Source: Chloroflexota bacterium
Lineage (GTDB): Bacteria; Chloroflexota; Anaerolineae; UBA4142
Assembly (NCBI GenBank): GCA_016219275.1
Contig: JACRBM010000066.1
Coordinates: forward strand, 1-64,000
Direction: 5' to 3'
DNA: 64,000 nt
This document shows positions 24,407 through 32,740 of this stretch, one piece after another (position 1 is the first letter of the stretch; each line of letters begins with the position of its first letter). A program made the position numbers and the translations under genes. The notes below the pieces were generated by a model that saw only the letters and a list, made by a program, of their open reading frames with translations, did no database searches and had not been told where the DNA came from.

Positions 24407-27400
24407 TCAGCGATTCATTTTGAGGATGTCCTCGTAGAGCGATTGGATGTCGCGCCCAGGTTGCATGTTCATTTCCTCATGAAGGAGTTGTTTCAGCTTT
24501 TCGTAAAGGGCAATTGCCGCCGCGCGGTCACCCATCGAGACGTACGTCTCCATCGCACGTTTCCACGCGGTTTCCAAGAATGGCTCCACTTCGGTTGTTT
24601 TCAAAAACGTAGAGAGCGCAGAACCCAGGTCGCCGACTTCCAAATATGCCTCACCTAATGGCATCAGCGCCTCGTTATACACAAGCTTCAATCGTTCGCG
24701 TTCGTTGAGTGCCCAATGCGCGTCCAGGCGTTCCAGATATGGGCCGCGATACAATTCCAAGATCGGCTGCAAGCGCGCGATACGAGCTTGGGCGCTGAGC
24801 GCCAGATGCGCATGCGCCAAACCGCGTTCCAACTCTTGGACATCGTACCATTGATTCTCCGGTGCCAGCACGTATTGACCATTGACGAGTTGCACCGGAC
24901 AAATCGCTTTACGAATCCGCGACACCGCAATGCGCAGCGCACCGTCGGCGCGTTCGGCGGACCAATCAGGCCAAATGAGATCGGCAATTTCCTCTCGCCG
25001 CGCGCCTTGCGGTAAACGGCTGAGGAGAAAGAAGAACACGTCTCTGACTTGAGTACGGATTTGCACAACTTCCGAACCGTCGACGACGATCTCTTCCTGT
25101 CCCAGAGTCCGAATGGTAAGCGAAGGAACATTTGTCGTGGTCGAGTCCGGCTCGGCGATCAGAATCGGCTGCATTTGTCCAAAAATCCGTTTGAAGCGTC
25201 GCCCGATGGGTTTCAGTCCGCTGGCAAATCGCAACGTGTCGATCGTCTGCCGACCTTCCACTGCTAAAAAGTGATCGTACCCCAAGGTTTCGACCAGGGC
25301 ATCCACTTGGATCAGATGACGTTTAGCTTCATCCTCACGCTTTTGAATGCGACAGAGATGCGCGAAATGATATTCCGCCACAGCTTCCAAATGCTTGTTC
25401 CCAGCGCGCCGAAAGGACTGGGCGGCAGCGTCAACCAATTTGTAAGCCGATTTGAATGCTCTTCGGTCACTTGCCAATAATCCCTGGGACAACTTCAACT
25501 GCCCGCGTGCTACAAGCGATTTGAGATCGATTCCTTCGGCTGCCAATTGAAACCACTCGCGCGCGCGTTCGGGCGAACCCAGCAGACGTTGCATGTGTCC
25601 GAGAGCCACGCGATTGTAAAAGATGAGCTGTGCTTCTTGCCCCATTTCAGCGGCTCGCAAACTTTCTGTATAGAACTCCATGGCGCGAGCATATTGACCC
25701 TGGTCGCGCCACAGATCGCCCAACGACGAAAGAACCGCAGCTTCAATTCTCGCCCAGCCGCCCTGCCTTGCCTTGACCAGCGCGTCTTGGAGAACGTGTT
25801 CCGCCGCCTCGATTTCGCCTCTGAAGAGATAAGCCATCCCGAGGTTGTTGAGTGTGTTTGCCGCGGCATTGGAATCGTCCAGGCGTTCCCATAAAGCCAA
25901 TGCTTCTTTATAGCGGTCGATGGCTTCGGCGATGCGACCGCTTGCCCGCGCTACAATCCCCAAATCGGAATTCACGTTCGCTTGACTGACTAAATCATCG
26001 CCGACCTGGAAAAGTATGCGCGCTTGTTTCAAGTCGGCGTACGCTTCCTTTAGTTTTCCAAGATGATATTTCGCTAGACCGCGCAAATGCAGACTCGCCG
26101 CATGCAAATGCTCGCGTGCCGGGCGATTCCTGACCTTGCCGAGTAACGCCACAAGCTTTCGACTTTCGGCGATGCACTCGCGATAGCGACCCAGGAATCG
26201 CAAAACGGTGGCTTTGAACACGAGCTTGTCGCCGGCGGAAGCATAGTCGCCGGCCCGGCGAAAACCCCGGATGGCTTGATCGAAGAGCAGCACGGCTTGT
26301 TCCTGCTCGCCCTGAGCCATACAAATTTTCCCTTTGAGGCTCAACAAATGCGGATTCGCCAATACCTTGCTTTCCGGCAAGATTTGAACCCAATGCGTCG
26401 ACCTGGCAATGTCCGAGCGTTTGCGTAGCGACGCTTCGACGGATTGCAAAATCACAATCGCTTCTTCGGTACGTCCGAGAGCAAGATAGATTTCGACAGC
26501 GCGATCCCATTGTCCCTGCTGTTCGTTCAGCCGGGCACACGCCAATTCAAGTTGTTCAAACCAAGCCGGGTGTTCGCTCTTCAAACGCGTACGCAAAAAA
26601 TCGCGGAGGAGCGGATGATAGACAAACAGATCATTTGCTCCCTCCAAGCGCGTAAGGAAGAGTTGTTGCTCCCACACGATTTCCAAATAGGTTTTCGAGT
26701 CAGCTAACCCAGGGAGCTGGTCGAGAAGGTCCGGCGAGAGTGGCTCGAGCACCGCGGAGCCAAGCATGAAACGACGCACCTCCTCCGGTTGGCGCGCCAA
26801 GATTTGTTCGGCGAAATAGTCAAATAAGGAGCCGGTGATTTCCGGCGCGGTCAACACATCTTCCACGAGGGAACGCCAACCGGCGCGTTGTCCCATCAAC
26901 AACAACGCCGTGATCCATCCAGCCGTGATTTGCGCTAGCTCTTGAGCGCGGGACGTAGGAACCGTCAGTCCATAGTTTTGTTGAACGAACGCTTGTATCT
27001 CCGGCGCGGTGAAGCACAACTCGTTGATTCCGATTCCATCTATCTGCCCGCGCGCACGCATCAAGATTTCGTCGGGCAAGTCGACGAGCACCCGCGAGTT
27101 GATGAAGAAATGACAATCCTCGGCAGCGTATCGAATGAGCCACGCGATCAGTTGACCGATCATTTCATTTTCGATCACGTGACAATCGTCCAAGACCATA
27201 ACGACATGATCGGGCAAACGAGCCAGCTCATTTGCCAGCAGAACGACGATGGATTGCAGAGATTCTTTAGTCTCTCTGGATTGCTCCAACGCCGCCAGCG
27301 CCTGAGCGCCGAACTTGGGAAAATGAACTCGAATCGCTTCGACGAGGTACGCCAGAAAGACATGCGGGGTGTTGTCGAACTCATCGAGGGTGAGCCACGC

Positions 27401-27634
27401 AACGGGGAAATCAACTTCATGCGCCCAGTCCACGAGCAGACTGGTCTTACCATAACCTGCCGGCGCAGAAATCAGGAAAACCTGTTTGTCGACTTGAGCG
27501 TGGAGGTGATCGATCAAACGCGGACGGCGCAATAGTTCGCGTCGGCGTTGAGGAAGACGAGTCTTGGCAATGGCTAAAGATGACGTGCGTCGAGTCATTC
27601 CGCTCTCATTATCTAGGCATGGTTGCGCGGCCAT
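24407..27634 (-). CDS. STAND-TPR-SARP/BTAD transcriptional regulator 2
   Basis: The 1075-residue protein has the same plan as regulator 1: N-terminal AAA-type ATPase with Walker A SAPAGYGKTS (about 55-64) and Walker B VVMVLDDCHVI (about 145-155), TPR-like repeats (about 370-800), OmpR-like DNA-binding wing (VRDVFFFLLSRLPQGARREEIADLIWP, about 865-890) and a C-terminal BTAD (about 950-1070). It shares plan but not close identity with regulator 1. It is transcribed from its own promoter and ends at a strong terminator. A second in-frame ATG at residue 13 could be the real start. Which of the two regulators reads the heptamer promoters is unknown. Confidence 0.88.
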   Translation of the reverse strand: MAAQPCLDNESGMTRRTSSLAIAKTRLPQRRRELLRRPRLIDHLHAQVDKQVFLISAPAGYGKTSLLVDWAHEVDFPVAWLTLDEFDNTPHVFLAYLVEAIRVHFPKFGAQALAALEQSRETKESLQSIVVLLANELARLPDHVVMVLDDCHVIENEMIGQLIAWLIRYAAEDCHFFINSRVLVDLPDEILMRARGQIDGIGINELCFTAPEIQAFVQQNYGLTVPTSRAQELAQITAGWITALLLMGQRAGWRSLVEDVLTAPEITGSLFDYFAEQILARQPEEVRRFMLGSAVLEPLSPDLLDQLPGLADSKTYLEIVWEQQLFLTRLEGANDLFVYHPLLRDFLRTRLKSEHPAWFEQLELACARLNEQQGQWDRAVEIYLALGRTEEAIVILQSVEASLRKRSDIARSTHWVQILPESKVLANPHLLSLKGKICMAQGEQEQAVLLFDQAIRGFRRAGDYASAGDKLVFKATVLRFLGRYRECIAESRKLVALLGKVRNRPAREHLHAASLHLRGLAKYHLGKLKEAYADLKQARILFQVGDDLVSQANVNSDLGIVARASGRIAEAIDRYKEALALWERLDDSNAAANTLNNLGMAYLFRGEIEAAEHVLQDALVKARQGGWARIEAAVLSSLGDLWRDQGQYARAMEFYTESLRAAEMGQEAQLIFYNRVALGHMQRLLGSPERAREWFQLAAEGIDLKSLVARGQLKLSQGLLASDRRAFKSAYKLVDAAAQSFRRAGNKHLEAVAEYHFAHLCRIQKREDEAKRHLIQVDALVETLGYDHFLAVEGRQTIDTLRFASGLKPIGRRFKRIFGQMQPILIAEPDSTTTNVPSLTIRTLGQEEIVVDGSEVVQIRTQVRDVFFFLLSRLPQGARREEIADLIWPDWSAERADGALRIAVSRIRKAICPVQLVNGQYVLAPENQWYDVQELERGLAHAHLALSAQARIARLQPILELYRGPYLERLDAHWALNERERLKLVYNEALMPLGEAYLEVGDLGSALSTFLKTTEVEPFLETAWKRAMETYVSMGDRAAAIALYEKLKQLLHEEMNMQPGRDIQSLYEDILKMNR

Positions 27635-27809
27635 GAATAGGGAGAAGAACCAATCCAGGCAGCGGATGATCGTCGTGAGGGCATTGTGTCAATTCGCTCT
27701 TCTGGTTGAGAAGCCGCGCAATTATTTTCGTCAGAGCGCGATGAACAAAGAAAGAGGGTGATGCAGGGGTAGTCCGAATAGCAACAGCAGGAAAGCACAC
27801 GTAAAAAAC

Positions 27810-27860
27810 ATTATAGCCCGGATAGTCATTTCGTCAACGTTCCAACGCGTTCCAACGCGG
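27810..27860 (-). promoter_or_regulatory. Sigma-70 promoter of regulator 2 with 10-bp direct repeats
   Basis: On the minus strand TTGACG (27832-27837), 16-bp spacer, TATAAT (27810-27815). Immediately upstream of the -35 are two adjacent direct repeats, TCCAACGCGT and TCCAACGCGG on the plus strand (27841-27850, 27851-27860). One helical turn apart, they may bind a regulator on one DNA face. The leader is about 170 nt. No TTTCAGT heptamers are found here. Confidence 0.6.
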
Positions 27861-27946
27861 AAATTTTACCAGTCGAGTAACCGCAGCCCCATCTAGTTAA
27901 GGCAATGGAGCACGAAATCAAAGGATTTTTCCAAAACAGGTCTTCC

Positions 27947-27990
27947 TTTCAGTCATTCTTCAGTTTTCTGTCAGAATCGCCTGCTATAAT
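27947..27990 (+). promoter_or_regulatory. SARP-type promoter C (Cas2/VapD-like gene)
   Basis: TTTCAGT (27947-27953), CTTCAGT (27958-27964) and TGTCAGA (27969-27975) lie 11 bp apart, then 9 bp, then TATAAT (27985-27990). Same geometry as promoters A and B. Predicted start is near 27997, about 120 bp before the gene at 28115. Confidence 0.7.
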
Positions 27991-28114
27991 ATCTGCAAGA
28001 ATTTCGCCTCATTCTGCCGTTGAGAGACTCGAAATTCTCTCCATCTCGCGTGGCAACAAGCTAATCGCGAGTTATCCAACTATACGCCAATCTATCGAAC
28101 TGAGAGAAGAAGAC

Positions 28115-28450
28115 ATGTCGGAAAAATTTCTAGTTGCCTGGGATTTCTCGAAAAAGGCAAATGCAACATTTTACAGAATCGTCAGGGACGAGTTCGGTAC
28201 ATCTCACCCCGGTGGCGCGTACGAAATGATTCAACGCAGCGTCGCCATGTGCTGCGATGATTTTACGGCGAGTCGCATGGTCGCGTTAGCTGAATACTTT
28301 GGCGCGCAAGTGAGATACTTTGCGATTCGGCGAACTGACCTCAATGGCGAAATGCTCGACAACGCGCGTGCGTTCGTGGATCGCATTCTACATCAGCGTC
28401 TCAGTCATCGCGGACGACGTCCTTCGGCGAAAGCCAGGAAACGAATTTAA
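28115..28450 (+). CDS. Small Cas2/VapD-like (ferredoxin-fold) protein of unknown function
   Basis: 111 residues. The start has AGAGAAGAAG upstream, and a longer frame covers the promoter and is rejected. The sequence begins with a strand-Asp-helix pattern (FLVAWDFSKKANATFYRIVRDEF), then a QRSVAMC strand, a helix (SRMVALAEYFGA) and a strand QVRYFAIRR. Cas2 and VapD share a beta-alpha-beta ferredoxin fold with Asp at the end of strand 1 and a Q-x-S-V-type second strand, so I suspect that fold. No cas genes or CRISPR repeats are in the window. Tail is basic. It is the only gene of the right flank under a TTTCAGT-type promoter. Confidence 0.55.
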   Translation: MSEKFLVAWDFSKKANATFYRIVRDEFGTSHPGGAYEMIQRSVAMCCDDFTASRMVALAEYFGAQVRYFAIRRTDLNGEMLDNARAFVDRILHQRLSHRGRRPSAKARKRI

Positions 28451-28508
28451 CGATGCAATTACATCTTTTTAAGTATGACCAATATTGATTGACCCAGGTG
28501 AGTGACTC

Positions 28509-28688
28509 GTGAAGAAAAAGAAAATCTTTCCCATTCTCGATCCCGTCGTCGACGATCTCTGCGCTCTGCTCGCGCGTATCTACGCGAGCGACGCTGAATC
28601 AAAAAACGACGCAAATAGCAAAGATACGCCAGCATCAGGCACATCTGTGTCTGATGAACCACCTACATCAAATCCACCTCAGTCGTAA
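28509..28688 (+). CDS. 59-residue protein upstream of serine recombinase 1
   Basis: GTG start with AGGTGAG 7-8 bp upstream. The product has a basic start (MKKKKIFPIL), a hydrophobic/acidic helix (DPVVDDLCALLARIY) and a Ser/Pro-rich end. Stop lies 27 bp before the recombinase. Position and spacing suggest an accessory of the recombinase, but no family is recognised. Confidence 0.4.
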   Translation: MKKKKIFPILDPVVDDLCALLARIYASDAESKNDANSKDTPASGTSVSDEPPTSNPPQS

Positions 28689-28715
28689 ATCATTATCCAA
28701 GGGGAAGAATATCGA

Positions 28716-30221
28716 ATGGTTACTCAAGTCGCGCTTTATGCGCGCGTCAGCAGCGAACAACAAGTCGAAGGGTTTAGTATCGAGGCGCAGCTCCGCGCCA
28801 TGCGCGAATTTGCCGCCGCGCAACATTGGACGATCTTTCGGGAGTACGTCGACGAAGGTTATTCGGCGAGCACCGCCGAGCGTCCTCAATTCCAAATCCT
28901 GTTACGCGATGCGAGCGTGCGCCTTTTCGACGGTCTGCTCATTCACAAACTGGATCGCCTTTATCGCAATGTGAGCCAGCTCCTCGAAATGGTCGATACG
29001 CTGGAGAAACAAGGCATCGCCTTGATTTCCGTACTCGAGCGCATCGATTTCAGCACGCCCTCCGGCAAAATGCTGCTCACCAACATCGGCATGATCAGCG
29101 AGTTTTACTTGAACAATTTGCGCGAAGAGACCGTCAAAGGCAAATACCAACGCGCGCTCTCGGGTCTATGGAATGGCGATATTCCTTACGGTTATTGCAA
29201 GGGCTTGTGCAGTCGCTGCGACGATCCCAATGGAAAAGGCTATTGTCCGGATTATGGACAGTCAGACAAGACCGTGGATCGTCGCTTGATCGCGCATCCC
29301 AAGGATAGCGTTGGGTTGAGTCTCGCATTCACCTGGCACTGCGCGGGCAAATTATCAGACCAAGACGTGACCGATCAACTCAATCGGTGTGGCTATCGCA
29401 CGCGTTGTAAATTGACGAAGAAACCCGATCCCATCCACCCCGGCGGCTCTAAACCGTTTTCGAAAGACACGGTTCGCGCGATGCTCAAGAATCAGTCCTA
29501 TCTGGGTTTGGTGAAATACAAGGGGCAATTACTGCAAGGCACGCATCCGCCACTCATCACGCGCGAAATATTCGAACAGAGCCAGGAGGTACGCAAACGC
29601 TGGCATCGGAATGCATCGCAGCGACGAGCCGCGCCCAGGGTGTTCATGCTGACCGGCGTTTTGCGCTGCGCGTATTGCCATTTCCCGATGCGCGGTACGA
29701 CCAATCCCGATGGCACACGCTACTATCGGGATACGGCAAGGGAATACAGCAAGTTGTGTCCGCGTCACGGCATGTTGACAGCGGAAGAACTGGAGTTGGA
29801 GCTGCTGGATCAATTGCATCGCGTCCGCTTGCCGGACGTGTGGCGAGAGCGCATCATGCAATTGGCGACGGCTACACCGGAGCAATCCCAGCGCGAGGAA
29901 AAGCGACGTCTGCTCAATTCACAACTGGAGCGCCTGCAAAAGCTATTTGTGCAGGGCGATATGGCGGAAGAAGATTACGATAGGCGGCGCGAAAAGATTC
30001 GAAATGAGTTAGAAGAAATCCTCGCCCAGGAGCCTGCGATCATCAAGCAAGCGACGCGTGTGCCCAAACGATTGAGTAAATACATGGATAGCGCGAGCCC
30101 GCTTGATCGGAAACGGATTGTCGGTATGTTGTTGCGCTCGGTCCATGTGGGGAAGAATATTGAACGCATCGAACCGCGCAAGCCGTTCATGGAATTGTTT
30201 CCAGGAGATCGACGTACCTAG
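28716..30221 (+). CDS. Large serine recombinase 1
   Basis: The 501-residue protein is a serine site-specific recombinase. Resolvase domain (1-145) with YARVSSEQQ, where S12 is the nucleophile; Recombinase domain (about 165-290, with WNGDIPYGY and KDTVRAMLKNQSYLG); zinc ribbon (CAYC...); coiled-coil region (about 385-440). These enzymes integrate or excise phages, ICEs or cassettes. It has a good purine-rich ribosome site. No matching attachment sites could be found by eye. The excisionase-like gene that follows supports a mobile element. Confidence 0.92.
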   Translation: MVTQVALYARVSSEQQVEGFSIEAQLRAMREFAAAQHWTIFREYVDEGYSASTAERPQFQILLRDASVRLFDGLLIHKLDRLYRNVSQLLEMVDTLEKQGIALISVLERIDFSTPSGKMLLTNIGMISEFYLNNLREETVKGKYQRALSGLWNGDIPYGYCKGLCSRCDDPNGKGYCPDYGQSDKTVDRRLIAHPKDSVGLSLAFTWHCAGKLSDQDVTDQLNRCGYRTRCKLTKKPDPIHPGGSKPFSKDTVRAMLKNQSYLGLVKYKGQLLQGTHPPLITREIFEQSQEVRKRWHRNASQRRAAPRVFMLTGVLRCAYCHFPMRGTTNPDGTRYYRDTAREYSKLCPRHGMLTAEELELELLDQLHRVRLPDVWRERIMQLATATPEQSQREEKRRLLNSQLERLQKLFVQGDMAEEDYDRRREKIRNELEEILAQEPAIIKQATRVPKRLSKYMDSASPLDRKRIVGMLLRSVHVGKNIERIEPRKPFMELFPGDRRT

Positions 30222-30289
30222 CGAATAATTCCAAATCAACTTCAAGTGAGTGGAAGCGCACCTTTACAAACGAGAGAATCACACAAACT

Positions 30290-30318
30290 TTGCGCTGGCA
30301 GGACAAATGTTGTAGAAT
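30290..30318 (+). promoter_or_regulatory. Promoter of the excisionase-like gene
   Basis: TTGCGC (30290-30295), 17-bp spacer, TAGAAT (30313-30318). About 28 bp before the ATG of the small HTH gene. Confidence 0.45.
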
Positions 30319-30346
30319 CGATTCAAACCTGGGAGATTACAGATCG

Positions 30347-30565
30347 ATGGCTGAGGATTGGATCACAACACGCGAAGCGGTGAAATTGAGCCAGTATCAT
30401 CCAGACCACATTCGTATACTAGTGAGAAGCCGCCGCATCAAAGCGCAAAAATTTGGCGAGGTTTGGCAGATTAGTCGGAAGAGTCTGCTGGCTTACTTGC
30501 AAGAACAAGAGAAGCGCGGCGAAAGGCGCGGGCGTAAGCCATTTGACCTGAGACGGAAAAGTTAG
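30347..30565 (+). CDS. MerR/excisionase-type helix-turn-helix protein
   Basis: The 72-residue protein begins MAEDWITTREAVKLSQYHP and continues HIRILVRSRRIKAQKFG, then VWQISRKSLLAYL: the winged helix of HTH_17/excisionase type, with a highly basic end. Internal ATG at 30347 is chosen because the longer frame runs through the promoter. It follows the recombinase, where an excision-directionality factor would be expected. Confidence 0.7.
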   Translation: MAEDWITTREAVKLSQYHPDHIRILVRSRRIKAQKFGEVWQISRKSLLAYLQEQEKRGERRGRKPFDLRRKS

Positions 30566-30571
30566 TATAAT
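30543..30571 (+). promoter_or_regulatory. Promoter of RNA element 1
   Basis: TTGACC (30543-30548), 17-bp spacer, TATAAT (30566-30571). It overlaps the end of the helix-turn-helix gene and points at the RNA element and the degenerate resolvase. Confidence 0.6.
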
Positions 30572-30577
30572 CGTGGC

Positions 30578-30731
30578 ATAAGATAATTTAATCCCAAAAC
30601 ATGCCGCGCAAATGTTACCAGCACTTGCACGGCACTAACCCAACCCACCGAACGAGACGGCGGGCGGGCTGACCCTATTTTACCACAAACCAGGGCAACC
30701 TGCTAGAACGGCGGGCTGCCCTTTTCGTTTT
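30578..30731 (+). ncRNA. RNA element 1 with intrinsic terminator (candidate)
   Basis: A strong promoter is followed by about 154 nt of non-coding sequence that ends in a terminator. The core 30635-30686 (CTAACCCAACCCACCG... and GGGCGGGCTGACC) closely matches 49839-49889 before serine recombinase 2: both have CTRACCCA, a CCACCG-type hairpin, GGGCTG and TATTYTAYCAC. Two separate loci with the same parts next to resolvase-family genes suggest a conserved small RNA or leader. Function unknown. Confidence 0.45.
30693..30731 (+). terminator. Intrinsic terminator of RNA element 1
   Basis: GGGCAACCTGC (30693-30703), loop TAGAACG, GCGGGCTGCCC (30711-30721), then TTTTCGTTTT. Two non-Watson-Crick positions, strong otherwise. 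Confidence 0.7.
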
Positions 30732-30838
30732 CTCGTGGGGAGGTAAATCGGCAAGAGAAAATCTTGAAACGTTCCATATATTCAAGCAAGCCAGAACGCG
30801 AGTTTGCACAACAACCATGAGCAAAAGGAGCCAATCAC

Positions 30839-31231
30839 ATGAAAGCTGTCATTTACGCGCGAACCGCCACGACAAAGCAGGTTCAACCTGATCACAACGT
30901 CAAAGCACAGATTTCCAAGTGCCGCAAGTATGCGAAAGAAAATGGTTTGGAGGTGGTAAAAGAGTTTGCCGATCCAGGACGTTCAGGCGCGACCTTGAAT
31001 CGACCGGGATTGAACAAGATGCGCGAACTCGTCGCACGCGATTCCATCCGCGCAGTCGTGATCGCCGACCTCGCTCGCCTATCGCGCTCCTCGGCTGACC
31101 TGTCCGTTCTCGAAAGAGAGTTTGGTCAGCGGGGCGTAAGCATCGACTGCGTTACGCGCGGCATGTTCGATTCAATTTCAAAATCTATGCAAGCGCGGGG
31201 AACAAAGAAGACCAAGCGAACGTCGCGCTGA
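30839..31231 (+). CDS. Small resolvase-domain protein with degenerate active site
   Basis: The 130-residue protein is a stand-alone resolvase N-terminal domain (MKAVIYARTATTKQ, then LARLSRSSADL). The canonical YARVS motif has become YARTA, so the nucleophilic Ser is Ala. Other catalytic Arg-containing segments (ADLARLSRS) are kept. It ends with a basic tail and has an AAAGGAG ribosome site. With the serine lost and no DNA-binding domain, it may be an inactive remnant or a regulatory partner of a full recombinase. Confidence 0.75.
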   Translation: MKAVIYARTATTKQVQPDHNVKAQISKCRKYAKENGLEVVKEFADPGRSGATLNRPGLNKMRELVARDSIRAVVIADLARLSRSSADLSVLEREFGQRGVSIDCVTRGMFDSISKSMQARGTKKTKRTSR

Positions 31232-31287
31232 GACATCCGCTCGACTCATTCGCCGTTGTCGTCCCCGTTTCTCGAATCTCAACTGAC

Positions 31288-31328
31288 AAGCTCGCACCCG
31301 TGTGAAATGCACATGGGTGCGAGCTTTT
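31288..31328 (+). terminator. Intrinsic terminator after the resolvase-domain gene
   Basis: AAGCTCGCACCC (31288-31299) pairs with GGGTGCGAGCTT (31315-31326), 12 bp; an inner GTG/CAC pair extends it, followed by TTTT. Confidence 0.85.
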
Positions 31329-31570
31329 GCAACCTATGCTGTTTGAGCTTTGTTAGGGGAAGAGGAACTGGGTATGGACCTTCACCGATCTGATAGAAAA
31401 TCGGTTGTGGGCACGAGTCATTTCCGTTTAATGGATGAGCTCAGGCACGCCGCGGCTTGTCCATCGAGACCTGCTTGAATAACCGCTGCACATAACCATT
31501 TCACGTCCCGATTCAAGGCCGCGAAGCGGCGTCGCCTGCAGTGCGTGTTGAGTGCGTGCGGGATTTTGGC
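31329..31570. other. 242-bp gap, nothing recognised
   Basis: No gene, promoter or repeat is convincing on either strand between the resolvase terminator and the 3' end of the nuclease-like gene. Confidence 0.4.
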
Positions 31571-32740
31571 TTACTTTGGTTTTCCAAAGCGAAACCTCTG
31601 GATTTCACGAAGTAGCATTGACCAAAATGTGATCTCGCCACTTGCGAGCGCTTGAAGATCATCACTATCCAAGACAATGCAGGTATTTCCGTCTTCGTGA
31701 AAGGCTCTCCTTATGAGGCTTCGCGCCGCTGTCTCACCCTTTATCTTTCCAGTAACGTCACTTGCAGCAACGATAACGCCAAAGCTACAGTGTGTGAGTC
31801 GCATTCGATGAAGGAAATAACCGACGTCTCTCACCTGCATTGGCCTTTCCCAATTCTTGCATTCTACAAGAAAGTGCCGACCCAGAAGTTCGGCTGTCAG
31901 ATTGCTGGTAGGATTTAGGTTGCTGACAAGCACATCTGTCTCGAATCCTTCGTTTTCATCGAGAATATTTCGGCTGGGGAACCAGCCAGGGATAAGTAGA
32001 AAAAGATACGAGGCCAGGTACTCCAACGTATCGCCTTTTTCCTTTGTAGAAGTTGCGGGGGCGTGTACGCGGTCGAGCAATGTGCGAAAGTATGAGAGCG
32101 AGATAGGAAACTCACGGACTGATGATGGTAATGAGTAAAAATGCTCATACGCTGTGTCTTTCAGCGCAAAACGAACAACGACATCCTCGGCATACCAATC
32201 GGCCTTGGAAGCCTGTGCAGACCCAGATTTAACAACCTTCAAGTTTTCGTCTGAGACTTCCTTCAATGCGCTGAGTTCTGCTTCACTTGACCCAAAAACA
32301 GTCCGTAGCCACTGTCTGCCTGCACCACCCCCTTCGCCATGCTCGCTGAGTAAATCTTCTGCCTGAGTCAGTAATGCCCATCGAAGCGCCGCACCCATAT
32401 CACCTTGTCTAAGATACAACTGAGTAAGCTTATAGGCATTGCCAGCCCGATATATGTGCCGCTGTTCGTTTAGTTGGCGTGTGCCTACATTGTGCCACCA
32501 ACTAAATAGAAGCTGTTCAGCGGCAGATACAAATCCATTCTGGGCAAGGAAATCTGTTGCGACGAAGTAGCCGCCCTGTGCATCAAGGTGATTCGGGCCA
32601 AGCGAATCGCATTCGCCACCAAGGTCACAGGCCTTTTTCAGCCGCTCTTTGACGGTCTCAAGAAAGCCAACCGGATCAAAATTGGCTTGATTTGCGGCTG
32701 CGACCTGTATGAGTGCTTGTATTTCTTGTGGAACTGTCAT
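31571..32740 (-). CDS. PD-(D/E)XK-type nuclease-like protein
   Basis: The 389-residue protein has a helical front half (about 1-235) and a C-terminal domain that fits the restriction-endonuclease-like fold: a Glu-bearing helix (KGDTLEYLASYLF), strand with Asp (GFETDVLVSN), strand LLGRHFLVECKNW with the E-x-K motif, then a Gln/Arg helix and a strand (SFGVIVAAS), as in Mrr/HsdR-like nucleases. Start ATG at 32738-32740 has AGGAGGACTGCC. It has no methylase partner, so a defence or DNA-repair role is inferred. Confidence 0.6.
   Translation of the reverse strand: MTVPQEIQALIQVAAANQANFDPVGFLETVKERLKKACDLGGECDSLGPNHLDAQGGYFVATDFLAQNGFVSAAEQLLFSWWHNVGTRQLNEQRHIYRAGNAYKLTQLYLRQGDMGAALRWALLTQAEDLLSEHGEGGGAGRQWLRTVFGSSEAELSALKEVSDENLKVVKSGSAQASKADWYAEDVVVRFALKDTAYEHFYSLPSSVREFPISLSYFRTLLDRVHAPATSTKEKGDTLEYLASYLFLLIPGWFPSRNILDENEGFETDVLVSNLNPTSNLTAELLGRHFLVECKNWERPMQVRDVGYFLHRMRLTHCSFGVIVAASDVTGKIKGETAARSLIRRAFHEDGNTCIVLDSDDLQALASGEITFWSMLLREIQRFRFGKPK

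Noticed and set aside
31232-31570. CRISPR-like or other repeat array
   Set aside because: No regularly spaced repeats were seen here or elsewhere in the window; the Cas2-like gene stands alone.
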